A stretch of DNA of 64,000 nucleotides. Source: Pseudomonas viridiflava (GTDB taxonomy: Bacteria; Pseudomonadota; Gammaproteobacteria; Pseudomonadales; Pseudomonadaceae). Location of the stretch: NCBI RefSeq assembly GCF_003702045.1, contig NZ_RBTP01000042.1:124001-188000 (forward strand), read 5' to 3'. Below the pieces are notes generated by a model. The model saw only the letters and a list, made by a program, of their open reading frames with translations. It made no database searches and was not told the origin of the DNA. The position numbers were made by a program, and so were the translations under genes. Shown here piece after piece: positions 19,425 through 29,298 of the stretch (position 1 is its first letter; each line of letters opens with the position of its first letter).

Positions 19425-19456
19425 ACCGCTTCCGCCATGTGGAAGCGGTTTTTTTT
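19425..19456 (+). terminator. Intrinsic terminator of the hrpC operon
   Basis: ACCGCTTCC pairs perfectly with GGAAGCGGT around a 7-base loop, followed by eight T. Confidence 0.92.
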
Positions 19457-19497
19457 GCATTGGCGTTCGCTGCGATAGCTTCGTCCGGTTGCCCCAC

Positions 19498-19852
19498 GGT
19501 TTTGAGCCTGCCCGTAGGAGCTCACGGAGGTTACGACGGCAGCGATGGGGTGCGCATCAGACACTGGGTTTTAACTGACACACCGCGTGTACCGGTTTTG
19601 CTGCCGGTGCCCGGCAGATCGCGGGCAAGCGCGCTCCCACGGTTTTGAGCCTGCCCGTAGAAGCTCACGGAGGTTACGACGGCAGCGATGGGCTGCGCAG
19701 CGGACCCTTGTTTTTGTCTGACACACCGCGTGTACCGGTTTTGCTGCCGGTGCTCGGCAGATCGCGGGCAAGTCCGCTCCTACGGTATCGAGTCCGCCCG
19801 TAGGAACTCACGGAGGTTACGACGGCAGCGATAGGCTGCGCAGCAGCCTTGG
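19498..19852. repeat. 143-bp tandem repeat with REP-like sequence
   Basis: About two and a half copies with an exact period of 143: copies begin at 19498, 19641 and 19784 (GGTTTTGAGC, GGTTTTGAGC, GGTATCGAGT). Each has a segment of the Pseudomonas REP type (ATCGCGGGCAAG...CTCC-ACGG) and the string CTCACGGAGGTTACGACGGC. It fills the space between the converging hrpV and hrcU operons and contains no gene. Confidence 0.9.
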
Positions 19853-19898
19853 GGGGGTATCGGATATACAGGCTGCGAGGTGGTTAAGGAGAAAGGAT

Positions 19899-20978
19899 CT
19901 ACAGCTCGACTTCGACCTGAATCACTTCATCGGTGACTTCGTCCAGTTGGCGAACCACTTTGTAAATGTGACCGACGGCCTGCAGGGCAGGGCGGGGGAT
20001 GTATTTGCCGACCTGGACGCGGTACAGCGTGCGGGCCAGCCAGATGCTCTGAACCACTGGAATGCCGGCTCTCTTTGCCCGGGCGATCAAGTCCAGCGCG
20101 TCCTCGTCTTCGCCTTTGCAGTGAATCAACGGCAAAGGGGTTTCGCCCGGACGGTAATACAGGGCTACTGCGTAGTGCGTGGGGTTGACCAGCAGCATGT
20201 CGGCGTCTTCCACCGGTTTGGACGCAGCCGTGGGTTCCTGGTTGAGAATTTCGTGAGAAAGCTGGCGGCGATGGCCTTTGACGTGCGGATCACCCTCGGA
20301 CTGTTTGTACTCTTTCTTGATGTCCTCATGACTCATGCGCAGCTTCTTGGCGTGGAAGTATTTCTGCAGCGCAAAGTCAGCCATTGCAATCACCAGCAAC
20401 AGACCCAGGATGACCCTCAGAACATGCCTGAACAATTCGACCAAGGCATGCCAGTAAGTGACCAGATCGCTGTTGGCCAGGATGATCAGGGTGCCCAATG
20501 CCGGTTTTACCTGACTGTACAGCGTTGCCGCGATAGCGACGGCCTTGAGAATACTCAGCAGCAAAGTGGAAATGTTCTGTCCCGAGAACATCTGTTTGGC
20601 GTGGGAAAAGGGATTGATCTTGTTGATATCGATCTTCAAGGCTTTGGGCGCGAACAGAAAGCCGATCTGCGCCCAGCTGCTGATCAGGCGCATGAGCATC
20701 GCCAGGCCGACGCTGCACAAGGTGAAGCTGATGAGTACCGACAGACCTTCACTGGTCAGGTGTTCGACGGCCGACAGGAAGGAGCGGTCGATGCCTTTGA
20801 AGGACAGGGCCAGCAAGGCTTGCAGACGATTGACACTCTCATCGGCCAAGCCAAGTGTCACCTCGCTCACGGCCATCAGCACCAGCAGCTTGCCCAGGTC
20901 CTGACTCTGCCCGACCTGGCCCTTTTCCCTGGCATCACGTATCTGTTTGGGCGTGGCCTTTTCTGTTTTTTCGCTCAC
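19899..20978 (-). CDS. hrcU: HrcU, export gate protein (SctU), autocleaved
   Basis: 359 residues: four transmembrane segments in the first 210 residues, then a cytoplasmic domain with the NPTH autocleavage motif (near residue 264, in MLLVNPTHYAVAL). Cleavage after Asn switches export from early to late substrates. Belongs to the FlhB/YscU family. Last gene of the hrpP-hrcQa-Qb-R-S-T-U run; overlaps hrcT by four bases. Confidence 0.97.
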   Translation of the reverse strand: MSEKTEKATPKQIRDAREKGQVGQSQDLGKLLVLMAVSEVTLGLADESVNRLQALLALSFKGIDRSFLSAVEHLTSEGLSVLISFTLCSVGLAMLMRLISSWAQIGFLFAPKALKIDINKINPFSHAKQMFSGQNISTLLLSILKAVAIAATLYSQVKPALGTLIILANSDLVTYWHALVELFRHVLRVILGLLLVIAMADFALQKYFHAKKLRMSHEDIKKEYKQSEGDPHVKGHRRQLSHEILNQEPTAASKPVEDADMLLVNPTHYAVALYYRPGETPLPLIHCKGEDEDALDLIARAKRAGIPVVQSIWLARTLYRVQVGKYIPRPALQAVGHIYKVVRQLDEVTDEVIQVEVEL

Positions 20979-21769
20979 GGCACATGCACCAGCAGGCCGA
21001 ACAGGGACTTAAGGTCTGCCAGCTTCAGCAACTGACCGGTGCCCAGTTCCAGCAGTGTCGGTAGGTAGACCAGAAGAAACGCCAGCCCGGCCATGCTCTT
21101 GGCCGGCATGGCGAGGATGGACACGTTCAACTGTTGTGCGTACAGGCCGACGATTGCAAACGCGGCTTCGATCAGCAGCAGCAGCGCAATGAAGGGCGCT
21201 GCATACAGCATCATGTGCTGCATGGTCTGATTCAACTGCTCAAGGAAAACATCCAGGCCTTCGGCGGTCATGCCCGGCAGCCAGGCGGTGGGTGGCCAGA
21301 CGGTGTAGCTGTCCCAGATGACTTGAGTGATCAATGACAGCCCGCCGGTGAGAATCACCAGCATGATCATGGTTTCCTGGAACAACTCGCCCAAAGGCGT
21401 TGCATCCGGGCCCAGGCTTGGGTTGATCTGCCCACCGCTCAATGCGCCGCGCTGGCTGTCCAGCAATGCACCGACCGAGGCGAACATCCAGAAAGGCGCA
21501 TACAGCAGCAACCCCATCAGCGTGCCCAACACCGATTCCTTGATGATCAGGCCACCGATTTCAAACCAGTTACCGTCCATCGAGCCCAGCGCACGGCTGA
21601 TGGCGGGCGCAGGCACCATCGAGATCGCCGCCAGTATGGCGTAGCGAAGCGGGCCCTTGAGGTACTTGAAACAGAAGGCGGGCACCAACATCATGCAAGG
21701 CAACAGACGCGCCATTGCCAGCACCATGCCCATCATGAGCTCATAAATGTATTGCGCGTCGAAGGGCAT
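20975..21769 (-). CDS. hrcT: HrcT, export gate protein (SctT)
   Basis: 264 residues, almost wholly membrane segments, of the FliR/YscT family. The stretch GALLDSQRGALSGGQINPSLGP is typical of the family. It builds the export gate with HrcR and HrcS in the inner membrane. It starts one base after the hrcS stop. Confidence 0.96.
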   Translation of the reverse strand: MPFDAQYIYELMMGMVLAMARLLPCMMLVPAFCFKYLKGPLRYAILAAISMVPAPAISRALGSMDGNWFEIGGLIIKESVLGTLMGLLLYAPFWMFASVGALLDSQRGALSGGQINPSLGPDATPLGELFQETMIMLVILTGGLSLITQVIWDSYTVWPPTAWLPGMTAEGLDVFLEQLNQTMQHMMLYAAPFIALLLLIEAAFAIVGLYAQQLNVSILAMPAKSMAGLAFLLVYLPTLLELGTGQLLKLADLKSLFGLLVHVP

Positions 21770-22036
21770 CTAGTGACTGACCCCGGACCGTGCGATCAGG
21801 TCGAAGGCCATGTTGATGAACTGGATCAGTTCGACACCGATCCAGCGACCGGTCATGGCCAGCGTCAGTCCGACTGCGCCCAGTTTGATGCCGAACGGCA
21901 GTGTTTGATCCTGGATCTGCATCAACGCTTGCAGCAACGAGGTGATCACCCCCACCAGCACCGCCACAGCCAAAGGTGGGGCGGTGAGAATGACCACCAG
22001 AAACATGCCTTGTTTGAACAACGCCAACGCTTCCAT
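21770..22036 (-). CDS. hrcS: HrcS, export gate protein (SctS)
   Basis: 88 residues with two hydrophobic helices (residues about 14-38 and 52-72) around the loop MQIQDQTLPFGIKL, the FliQ/YscS pattern. Part of the helical HrcR5-S4-T1 type gate. Confidence 0.96.
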   Translation of the reverse strand: MEALALFKQGMFLVVILTAPPLAVAVLVGVITSLLQALMQIQDQTLPFGIKLGAVGLTLAMTGRWIGVELIQFINMAFDLIARSGVSH

Positions 22037-22043
22037 GACTGCC

Positions 22044-22697
22044 TCACATGTACGAATAGAAGAGGCTGTCGAGCAGGCGGGACCAGCCCGACACCAGCAC
22101 GAATAACAGCAGCTTGAGTGGCAGGGAAATGGTCATGGGTGAAACCATCTGCATGCCCAGCGCCAACAGCAGGTTGGAGACAATCAGATCGATGACGATG
22201 AACGGGATGTAGATCAGAAAGCCGATCTCGAAGCCTGCCTGCAACTCCGACATCACGAAGGCCGGGATTGCCAGAAGCAGATCGTCCTTGGTCGCCTGGT
22301 CTGCCATCTCTTTGGGCCACATGCGCTGGGTATTTTCCAGCAGGTGAGCCACCACGTCCGGGTCGGTGTTACGTGTCATGAAGCGTTGTAGCGGTTCGAT
22401 TACGGTTCTCAGGCTGGCTTGCAGTTTGTCGGCGCTGCCCAGTTCCAGGGGATGATCGTGGACCCGTTGCTGAATGTCATGAGCGACCGGGGCCATGACG
22501 AACATCGTTGCGGCCAGCGCAATGCCGTACAGGGCCATGTTGGGCGGCACCTGCTGCACCCCTATGGCGTTGCGGGTGATCAGCAGTGTCATGGCAATCT
22601 TCAGAAAGGCCGTGCAGACAATCAGCAGAAACGGTATCAGCGACAGCGAACCCAGAAACAGCGCCAGCATGATCGGGTTCGTCCCGTCCATGATCAT
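22044..22697 (-). CDS. hrcR: HrcR, export gate protein (SctR)
   Basis: 217 residues of the FliP/YscR family: hydrophobic N terminus, the motif [25 protein letters not shown], and the C-terminal segment [18 protein letters not shown]. Its ATG overlaps the hrcQb stop. Confidence 0.97.
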   Translation of the reverse strand: MIMDGTNPIMLALFLGSLSLIPFLLIVCTAFLKIAMTLLITRNAIGVQQVPPNMALYGIALAATMFVMAPVAHDIQQRVHDHPLELGSADKLQASLRTVIEPLQRFMTRNTDPDVVAHLLENTQRMWPKEMADQATKDDLLLAIPAFVMSELQAGFEIGFLIYIPFIVIDLIVSNLLLALGMQMVSPMTISLPLKLLLFVLVSGWSRLLDSLFYSYM

Positions 22698-23086
22698 GGC
22701 TGGGTCACCATTCGGGTGATCTGCAAACCAAGCCTGCCGTCGACATCCACCAGTTCACCTTCGGCCACGACCCGTTCGCCGTGGCAGAGGGTGGCGTGTC
22801 CCGGCGCAATGCCTGCGACTTCAAGGATCGTTCCTGCGTCCAGGCGTCGAAGCGCGGCGAGGGTCAGCGTGAGCTCACCGCAGCGTAGCGTCAGGTCCAG
22901 CGTCAGGCTCTCGAATGCAGCCGGTTCGGTAACAGCCTGCGATTGTTCGTCATCAGCTGTTTCCGAGTTCTGCCAGGAATGTTCATTCAAGGGGGCGGCA
23001 TGATCGTCTTCGCTGAACTCGCCTGCCGTCTCGTCATCGTCGTCCAGGTAGTCGACCTCTTCCTGGTAAAGATCCTCAGTACTCAT
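22694..23086 (-). CDS. hrcQb: HrcQb, C-ring protein, C-terminal half
   Basis: 130 residues from the ATG at 23086 ([10 protein letters not shown]), chosen because the frame further upstream is only the overlap with hrcQa. An acidic, disordered N terminus ([11 protein letters not shown]) precedes a SpoA/FliN domain ([21 protein letters not shown] ... [18 protein letters not shown]). In P. syringae the single YscQ protein of other systems is split into HrcQa and HrcQb, which form the cytoplasmic ring. The start overlaps hrcQa by 11 bases. Confidence 0.95.
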   Translation of the reverse strand: MSTEDLYQEEVDYLDDDDETAGEFSEDDHAAPLNEHSWQNSETADDEQSQAVTEPAAFESLTLDLTLRCGELTLTLAALRRLDAGTILEVAGIAPGHATLCHGERVVAEGELVDVDGRLGLQITRMVTQP

Positions 23087-23792
23087 CGTGACCATGCTCC
23101 TCGTGGCTGAGCCGCAGAAAAAGTTGTTGCGCCTGGCTGTCGACGTGCGCGGCCCATTGCCGTCCGCCCAGTGCCAGACGACCTTGTCCCGCGCTGTCGA
23201 ACTGGCAACGGGCAGGCAACACCACGTCTCCAGGGCGCAGCGATGCCAGTTCATTGAGCGTGAGTACCAGCTCGCCGATAATCAGCGGCGTCGTCACTGG
23301 CCAGGTGTCATCCACAGGCTTGTATCGAGCCTGCCAGGGCGCTGAGTGCAACAGCCTGAGCAACGTGTGCGATGGGCTGTGCAGGTGCGCGTGGAGCGAC
23401 TCCCCACCTAGACGAACCTGAACCCGGCAGCCAAACGAAGCGTCGTCGGGCGCATCGAGCAACGGTTCGAGCGGGGCCAGCACGTCGGCAATGGACGGGC
23501 TCAGACGCTGGTTGAAAAACTGCCAGTACCAGTCCTGATGTTCGCCGCCCAAGGTCAGTGGCGCATCGCCCAACAGGCTCAGCACAGCTTCGGCGTCGCT
23601 CAGGCACATGGGCCCTGCGGCGCTGTCGAGCCAGATGCCATTGGCGGGCGCTTCCTGCCCGTTCACCAGCGGCAGAAGCGTCAGCTCGCCGCGCTGGCCC
23701 TGTGCTTCGAAGGCGAGGGACTGCCCGGCACCCAGCGCACGCGTGGCTTGAGCGAGCAGCGGGTCAACCTTGCGCAGGTGCAGCGCGCTCAT
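23076..23792 (-). CDS. hrcQa: HrcQa, C-ring protein, N-terminal half
   Basis: 238 residues, the N-terminal partner of the split YscQ/FliM-N family protein, with a C-terminal SpoA-like segment ([22 protein letters not shown]). Forms the cytoplasmic sorting ring with HrcQb. Overlaps hrpP by four bases. Confidence 0.95.
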   Translation of the reverse strand: MSALHLRKVDPLLAQATRALGAGQSLAFEAQGQRGELTLLPLVNGQEAPANGIWLDSAAGPMCLSDAEAVLSLLGDAPLTLGGEHQDWYWQFFNQRLSPSIADVLAPLEPLLDAPDDASFGCRVQVRLGGESLHAHLHSPSHTLLRLLHSAPWQARYKPVDDTWPVTTPLIIGELVLTLNELASLRPGDVVLPARCQFDSAGQGRLALGGRQWAAHVDSQAQQLFLRLSHEEHGHDEY

Positions 23793-24382
23793 GCCTGGAG
23801 GTCTTCGTGAAAGTCGAGGTCGACGTCTTGGCCCAAGGCTTGCGACAACGCATCACGACAGGCCCGCGAGTGGCCGTTGACACGCTTGAGGACGTCACGA
23901 CGGCTGAATCCCACCTGGATGCTCCAGCGATTGTCGGTCTTTTCGGCATTGACGCGGACCTTGCCCAGATTCTGCATCAGCAACGTGAAGTTGAGCGGAC
24001 CCGGCGGTTGCTCAGGCAGACGCTGCGCCAGCTCATCAATCAGTTGTGTCGGCACCGGCTCGGTTTTTGCCGAAAGGTCCAGACTGCCGCCAGCAAAGCT
24101 CTGCGCGTCGGGCTCTTCGCCCACCGGCGGTATCAGCAATTGGGAAAAGAACAGACCGTCGGCGCTGATCGGGTCGTCTTCAAGGAATCTGCTTGATGAT
24201 CGACCGGAGAGCGAATCGCCACGGCCGAGACCTCCCGAAGCCAGACGTTTTTCAACCGGCCCGGCAGGTACGCGACAGGACTGCACCGGGCGTCGTGGCG
24301 ATACCGGTGCCTCGTGTACTTCAGTGTCCTGGCGTTGAGGCGTGGGCGGTGCTTTTGGTGCATGTTTGATCGCAGTGGACAT
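23789..24382 (-). CDS. hrpP: HrpP, substrate-specificity switch / ruler protein (SctP)
   Basis: 197 residues with a Pro/Arg-rich, unstructured N-terminal half and a globular C-terminal domain ([25 protein letters not shown]), the type III substrate-specificity switch architecture. It lets the machine change from pilus subunits to effectors. First gene after an internal hrp box in hrpO (24686-24713); six bases separate it from hrpO. Confidence 0.92.
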   Translation of the reverse strand: MSTAIKHAPKAPPTPQRQDTEVHEAPVSPRRPVQSCRVPAGPVEKRLASGGLGRGDSLSGRSSSRFLEDDPISADGLFFSQLLIPPVGEEPDAQSFAGGSLDLSAKTEPVPTQLIDELAQRLPEQPPGPLNFTLLMQNLGKVRVNAEKTDNRWSIQVGFSRRDVLKRVNGHSRACRDALSQALGQDVDLDFHEDLQA

Positions 24383-24388
24383 CGGCGC

Positions 24389-24835
24389 TTAACCTTCTTC
24401 GTTGAGTGCCTCGCTCATGCAGGCCAGTTTTTCGACTGCACGCTGAGACGCCTTGGCTTGTCGCTGTCGCTCGTGTACCAGGGCTTGCTGTTCATCGATC
24501 CGCAGTTGCTGTTGCTGAATGTCCTGGCGGATGGCGGCCAGACAGTCGAGCATGGTGTTCTCGCGCGCATGCCATCGATCCACATCGTGACGGCTGATGG
24601 TTCTTTCCAGATGGGCTTGCGCCAGTGTTTCGCGTTGCTGCTTTTGCTGGTCACGTTCCCGGTCCAGCGACGCTCTGGTTACTGATAAGTGGTCGAGCAT
24701 GGATTTCAGTTCCACCTGTGCCTGGCGTTGCGCCCGTTCTGCACTGGCCTGACGGTGTTGACGCAATGGAGTGAGCAGGCCGATCACCTGCTCGAATGCC
24801 GCCCGCTGCGGGTCTTCTTCAAGCGAGTCGTCCAT
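24389..24835 (-). CDS. hrpO: HrpO, central stalk protein (SctO, FliJ-like)
   Basis: 148 residues, almost entirely a charged Gln/Arg/Glu coiled coil, as in YscO/FliJ stalk proteins that work with the export ATPase. It starts three bases after hrcN. An HrpL promoter lies inside the coding sequence. Confidence 0.93.
   Translation of the reverse strand: MDDSLEEDPQRAAFEQVIGLLTPLRQHRQASAERAQRQAQVELKSMLDHLSVTRASLDRERDQQKQQRETLAQAHLERTISRHDVDRWHARENTMLDCLAAIRQDIQQQQLRIDEQQALVHERQRQAKASQRAVEKLACMSEALNEEG
24686..24713 (-). promoter_or_regulatory. hrp box inside hrpO driving hrpP-hrcU
   Basis: On the minus strand GGAACT, 15 bases, CCACTTA. One departure from consensus (T for the last C of GGAACC). It lies 304 bases before hrpP, within the hrpO reading frame. 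Confidence 0.72.
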
Positions 24836-24838
24836 CGT

Positions 24839-26191
24839 TTACTCCGGCAACTGTGAAGTGATCCTGAGCAACGCATTCAGCGTTTCCTCCAGCGGCACCG
24901 GTTCACGCAGGTCCTGGCGCAGGAAGGCATTGATGTCCTCGTTCAGCTTCACGGCGCAATCGGTGACGGGGTCTGAACCTGCCTGGTATTCGCCCAGACG
25001 CAGCAGCATTTCCACCTGTTTGTACGCCGCCAGCATTTGGCGCAGACGATTATTGGCGCGCTGATGCTCACGACCGGTCACGTTGCTGAGGATCCGACTG
25101 ATGCTGGCGGAGACGTCGATGGCCGGGTAATGACCGCGCTCGGCCAGTTTGCGTGACAGCACGATGTGGCCGTCCAGCAGCGAACGCACTTCGTCCGCCA
25201 CCGGGTCGTTCATCGAGTCTTGCTCAATCAGCACGGTATAGAGCGCAGTGATCGAACCGTTCTCGCTCATGCCGGCGCGTTCCACCAGGCGCGGCAGCAG
25301 GGTGTACACCGACGGCGGCAGGCCGCCGCGTCCCAACGGTTCGCCGGAGGCAATGCCAATCTCCCGTTGCGCGCGGGCAAATCGCGTCAGGGAGTCGAGC
25401 AGCAGCAACACTTTCTGGCCCCTTGCACGGAATGCCTCGGCGATAGCCGTGGCGGTGAAAGCGGCGCGTGCCCGCTCCATGCTGGAACGATCAGAGGTGG
25501 CACAGACCAGTACCGAGCGGCTGCGCAGGGTTTCATCCAACTCGTGGTCTAGAAACTCGCGCAGTTCCCGACCCCGTTCGCCGATCAGACCGAAGACGAT
25601 CACATCGCAATCCATGTTGCGGGCCAGTTCGGCCATCAACGTGGTCTTGCCGCAGCCTGCTCCGGCGAACAGACCCACACGCTGGCCTTCGCCCAGCAGG
25701 ATCGCGCTGTCAATGGCTCGCACACCGGTGGGCAAGGCTCTGCTGATACGCGGGCGTTGGGTCGGGGGAAGGGCGTCGGCAATGACGGGCAAGGTCGGGC
25801 GACGGTCGTCGGGGCCTGCAAAAGCGCCCAAGGCGTCGCCCAGCAGAGGGCGGCCAAAACCATCCAGCACGCAGCCCAACAGGCTGTCGTCGACGCCAAT
25901 CCGGTGGGCGATGCCCAGCGGGCGAATGGTCGCGCCGACCTGAATCCCATCGGGAGCACCCAAGGCACTGAGCAGTGTGCAGTCGGGCGTGAAACCTACG
26001 ATCTCGGCGAGCAAGAGGCTGCCATCGGCCTTGTTCACTTCGCACAGATCGCCCACTTTGGCAGCGGGCAGTTTGCACTCCAGCAAAATGCCCCGCACAG
26101 CACTCACACGGCCACTGACGCGCACCGCGCTATAGGTTGAAAGGCGTGCCGCCTGAACCGCTTTCCACTGGTCCAGTGCCGCGTTCACCAC
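24839..26191 (-). CDS. hrcN: HrcN, type III export ATPase (SctN)
   Basis: 450 residues of the FliI/YscN family: beta-barrel N-terminal domain, Walker A in GLFAGAGCGKTTLM (about residue 173), Walker B in KVLLLLDSLTRFARA, and the family signature near GGLPPSVYTLLPRL. It unfolds and releases effectors from chaperones at the base of the machine using ATP. Its start overlaps the end of hrpQ. Confidence 0.98.
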   Translation of the reverse strand: MVNAALDQWKAVQAARLSTYSAVRVSGRVSAVRGILLECKLPAAKVGDLCEVNKADGSLLLAEIVGFTPDCTLLSALGAPDGIQVGATIRPLGIAHRIGVDDSLLGCVLDGFGRPLLGDALGAFAGPDDRRPTLPVIADALPPTQRPRISRALPTGVRAIDSAILLGEGQRVGLFAGAGCGKTTLMAELARNMDCDVIVFGLIGERGRELREFLDHELDETLRSRSVLVCATSDRSSMERARAAFTATAIAEAFRARGQKVLLLLDSLTRFARAQREIGIASGEPLGRGGLPPSVYTLLPRLVERAGMSENGSITALYTVLIEQDSMNDPVADEVRSLLDGHIVLSRKLAERGHYPAIDVSASISRILSNVTGREHQRANNRLRQMLAAYKQVEMLLRLGEYQAGSDPVTDCAVKLNEDINAFLRQDLREPVPLEETLNALLRITSQLPE

Positions 26192-27165
26192 GTCACCTCG
26201 ACATGGCGATCACCGTCGAACTGCAGGCGGTGCTCATCGATTCTGGACAGGCGCAAACCGTCCACATCATCGCCGACGTAAACGCGACGGCCGTCAGCGG
26301 TCACCAAGTGGGCGTGGGGGCCGGTCATGATCTGTACCACCACGAAGGGGAGTGTGTTGTGCGCACTGGACACGTTATCGAGCACTGTCACGGGCGAGTT
26401 ATAGCGGTTCTTGAAGCGTTGCAGCATGCGCTGGTAAACCAGCAGGGCCTCGTCCTTGGCGTCACCATTGAGCACAAGGCCTTCCGGTGTTTCGTCAATG
26501 CTGATATGGCTGAGCATGCGGTCGCTGAGCATGGTGTTGAGCTGATGCCGCACGGCATCCGCATCGGCCAGACGGATGCGCGTGTCGGGCACCTCTCTGA
26601 CGGATGTTGCAGGCGTGCCCGCAGGTTTTTCCGGCTCCTTTGCCGCAGTCTGCTTCAGCGCTGCAACCTGAGCGACTTCAGGATCAACGGCAGTGGGGCC
26701 GGGGCGGGTCAGGCTCCATGCGCTGCCGATAACGCCGATCAGTAAGCCTGCGATGATGCCGGTGGTACGGTTCAGCAGTTTTTGCGAGCGCGACGGTACT
26801 TTCTGCAGGGGGGCAGAGTGACGCACCGGGTCGGGCTCGGGCTTGGGGGGAATAACCGCAGGCACCTCGGGCCATTCATCGCCGGCGGGCGAGACGCACA
26901 GCCAGACCGAACCCAGCATGAAGGCACGATTGAGGGTCAGCTCGATGCTGGCCTGAACAGCGCCTTCTTCGTCGCACACCTGTCCTTCTTCTCCGTTCAG
27001 GACCCAGCTGTCGCCCAGGCGCTGCAGTTGACCGTGCAGGCTCTCGATACCTGGATCGTCCAGGGCCAGATCCTGCTGTGGGGCTGAACCAATCGACCAT
27101 TGCTCACCGACCAGCGGCAGCGCAGCCCCCTGGTGATGACCGTTCAGTACGCGTAATTCAAACAT
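26185..27165 (-). CDS. hrpQ: HrpQ, inner-membrane ring protein (SctD)
   Basis: 326 residues: a cytoplasmic forkhead-associated-like domain (1-100), a proline-rich linker, one transmembrane helix near 140-160 (GIIAGLLIGVIGSAWSL), and a periplasmic part with ring-building motifs. Corresponds to YscD/PrgH, partner of HrcJ. Lies 33 bases after hrcV. Confidence 0.93.
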   Translation of the reverse strand: MFELRVLNGHHQGAALPLVGEQWSIGSAPQQDLALDDPGIESLHGQLQRLGDSWVLNGEEGQVCDEEGAVQASIELTLNRAFMLGSVWLCVSPAGDEWPEVPAVIPPKPEPDPVRHSAPLQKVPSRSQKLLNRTTGIIAGLLIGVIGSAWSLTRPGPTAVDPEVAQVAALKQTAAKEPEKPAGTPATSVREVPDTRIRLADADAVRHQLNTMLSDRMLSHISIDETPEGLVLNGDAKDEALLVYQRMLQRFKNRYNSPVTVLDNVSSAHNTLPFVVVQIMTGPHAHLVTADGRRVYVGDDVDGLRLSRIDEHRLQFDGDRHVEVTW

Positions 27166-27198
27166 CCGATTTTCTCCCTGTGCCCAAGCCCGTCAGGC

Positions 27199-29298
27199 TC
27201 AGGCCGCATGCTCGTTATCCAACGGCTCGAGATCATCTTCCAGGTCGAAACGACCCATGACTTTGACCTTGGCCGCATTGCTGATTTCGGCGAAAGACAA
27301 CACCGGGACGTGGTAGAACTCTTCCTTGAGCAAGTTGCGCAGCGGGCTGCGCAAATCCTGCGCGACCAACAAAACAGCCTGCTCGGGCGCCCGCAAAGGG
27401 AACGCCATGTGCAGTTGTTGCACGAGCATCTGGCTGACTTCGTTGCCCAGCGCAAAAAAGGTTTCGGTCTGTGTCTGGCGCAAGCCGTCGCGCAGCAAGC
27501 CTTCACTTTCCGGCGTCAACAGCCAGACCAGCAGACCGTCGGTGCCGCAATATTGGTGGTAGATCTGCGACTTGAGGGCGATACGCACGTAGTCGGTCAG
27601 CACGCTGATATCGCGCTCGTGCTGGGCATGCTCGATCAGGGTTTCGGCGATCACCCGGATGGCGCGCAGCGGTACGCATTCCGCAGCCAAGCGTTGCAGG
27701 ACAGCAGAGAATCGCGTCAGGGTCAGTACCCGCTGCATCTCCTGGGCCAGCTCCGGCTGCTCGTTCTCCAGCCAGCCGAGGATGGCCTTGGTTTCCTGCA
27801 AGCCGATGAACTGCGGCCCGCAAGCCTGCAACGCGCGCTCCATGCGTTCGATGATCAGCGTCATGGCGCTCACGCCATTGAGTGGGCTGTCTTGAAGTTC
27901 AGGCGCGTCGGCCGGTATCCAGATCCACTGTTCCTCTTGGCGGTCCGTGCTGCCGGGAATAGCGAAGGGCATGTTTTCGCCGTTCACCTGGCGAGCACTC
28001 ACCGCTACGTGGCTCTGGCTGAAGGTGGCTTTAAGCAGCGGCACTTCATACACCGTGAAACGGAATTCGTCCGGTTGCAGATGCTGTGACTGTTCAATGA
28101 TGAAAGAGGGCAGGGTGAGGCCGTAGTTGATCACCAGTCGATTGCGACGCTGTCTGATCTCGCTGACCAGCGCCTCGATCTGCTGCAGGTTCTGGCTCGG
28201 GTGAAACTGCAGGACAAACTGGCGGCTGGGTGCAAACGTGCGCAAGTCTTCCTTACCGTTCATCTCTGGGGCCACGGCCACCGCACCGTCCTGCGCTTTC
28301 TTGGGTTTGGCCCGTTGTAATTGCAGCAAACCACCCGCGCCGCAAATGATAGCGATGGTGATGAACACCCCGGTCGGCATACCGGGCAGCGCAGCAAAGC
28401 CGAGCATGGCCACGGAGGCGATAATCCAGGCTTTTGGCTGGCTGGTGATCTGCTCGGCGATTTCGCGGCCAATGTTCGCTTCCGCACCCGCGTCAGCGTT
28501 GGGGACGCGGGTAATGATCATGCCGCAGGTGACCGAGATCAGCAGCGCCGGGATCTGCGCGATGAGGCCGTCGCCGATGGTCAGTACGGTGTACAGCTGC
28601 AGCGCGTCGCCCGCCGTCATGCCGTGCTGCACCACGCCGATGGAGATACCGCCGATCATGTTGATCGCAACGATGATCAAGCCGGCGATGGCATCGCCGT
28701 TGACGAACTTCATCGCACCGTCCATTGCACCGAACAATTGGCTCTCTTTGTTCAGTTCGGCCCGACGTTTGCGCGCTTCCTGGACGCTGATCAGGTTGGC
28801 GCGCAAATCACTGTCGATGGACATCTGTTTGCCGGGCATCGCGTCCAGAGTGAAGCGCGCACCGACTTCAGCGACACGCTCGGAACCCTTGGTGATGACC
28901 AGGAAGTTGACCACGGTCAGGATCAGGAAGATCACCAGACCCACCGCAAGGTTGCCGCCCACCACGAACTGGCCGAAGGCTTCGACGATGTGTCCGGCAT
29001 CCTGGTTGAGCAAAATCAGACGGGTCGTGGAGATCGACAGCGCCAGGCGAAACATGGTGGTCAGAAGTAGCACCGCCGGGAACGTCGAAAACGCCAGCGG
29101 CCTGGGCAGGTGCATCGCCAGCATGATGAGCAGGCAGGAGATGCAGATGTTCACGGCAATCAGCACGTCCACCAGGCCGGTTGGCAGGGGAGTGATCATC
29201 ATGAACACGATGGCGATCACGAAGAACGCGCCGACCAGTTCCGAGCGGCGCATGGCTGCCAGCGCCACGCCGTTCAACAGATTGATGACTCTATTCAT
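27199..29298 (-). CDS. hrcV: HrcV, major export gate protein (SctV)
   Basis: 699 residues of the FlhA/YscV family. The first 330 residues hold the membrane part, with the conserved FHIPEP-region equivalents (ARFTLDAMPGKQMSIDSDLRAN); the C-terminal half is the cytoplasmic nonameric ring that receives chaperone-effector complexes. It begins immediately at the hrpJ stop (overlap of one base). Confidence 0.98.
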   Translation of the reverse strand: MNRVINLLNGVALAAMRRSELVGAFFVIAIVFMMITPLPTGLVDVLIAVNICISCLLIMLAMHLPRPLAFSTFPAVLLLTTMFRLALSISTTRLILLNQDAGHIVEAFGQFVVGGNLAVGLVIFLILTVVNFLVITKGSERVAEVGARFTLDAMPGKQMSIDSDLRANLISVQEARKRRAELNKESQLFGAMDGAMKFVNGDAIAGLIIVAINMIGGISIGVVQHGMTAGDALQLYTVLTIGDGLIAQIPALLISVTCGMIITRVPNADAGAEANIGREIAEQITSQPKAWIIASVAMLGFAALPGMPTGVFITIAIICGAGGLLQLQRAKPKKAQDGAVAVAPEMNGKEDLRTFAPSRQFVLQFHPSQNLQQIEALVSEIRQRRNRLVINYGLTLPSFIIEQSQHLQPDEFRFTVYEVPLLKATFSQSHVAVSARQVNGENMPFAIPGSTDRQEEQWIWIPADAPELQDSPLNGVSAMTLIIERMERALQACGPQFIGLQETKAILGWLENEQPELAQEMQRVLTLTRFSAVLQRLAAECVPLRAIRVIAETLIEHAQHERDISVLTDYVRIALKSQIYHQYCGTDGLLVWLLTPESEGLLRDGLRQTQTETFFALGNEVSQMLVQQLHMAFPLRAPEQAVLLVAQDLRSPLRNLLKEEFYHVPVLSFAEISNAAKVKVMGRFDLEDDLEPLDNEHAA

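Noticed and set aside
19498..19852. CRISPR-like repeated sequence
   Set aside because: Period of 143 with the whole unit repeated; no short repeats with distinct spacers.
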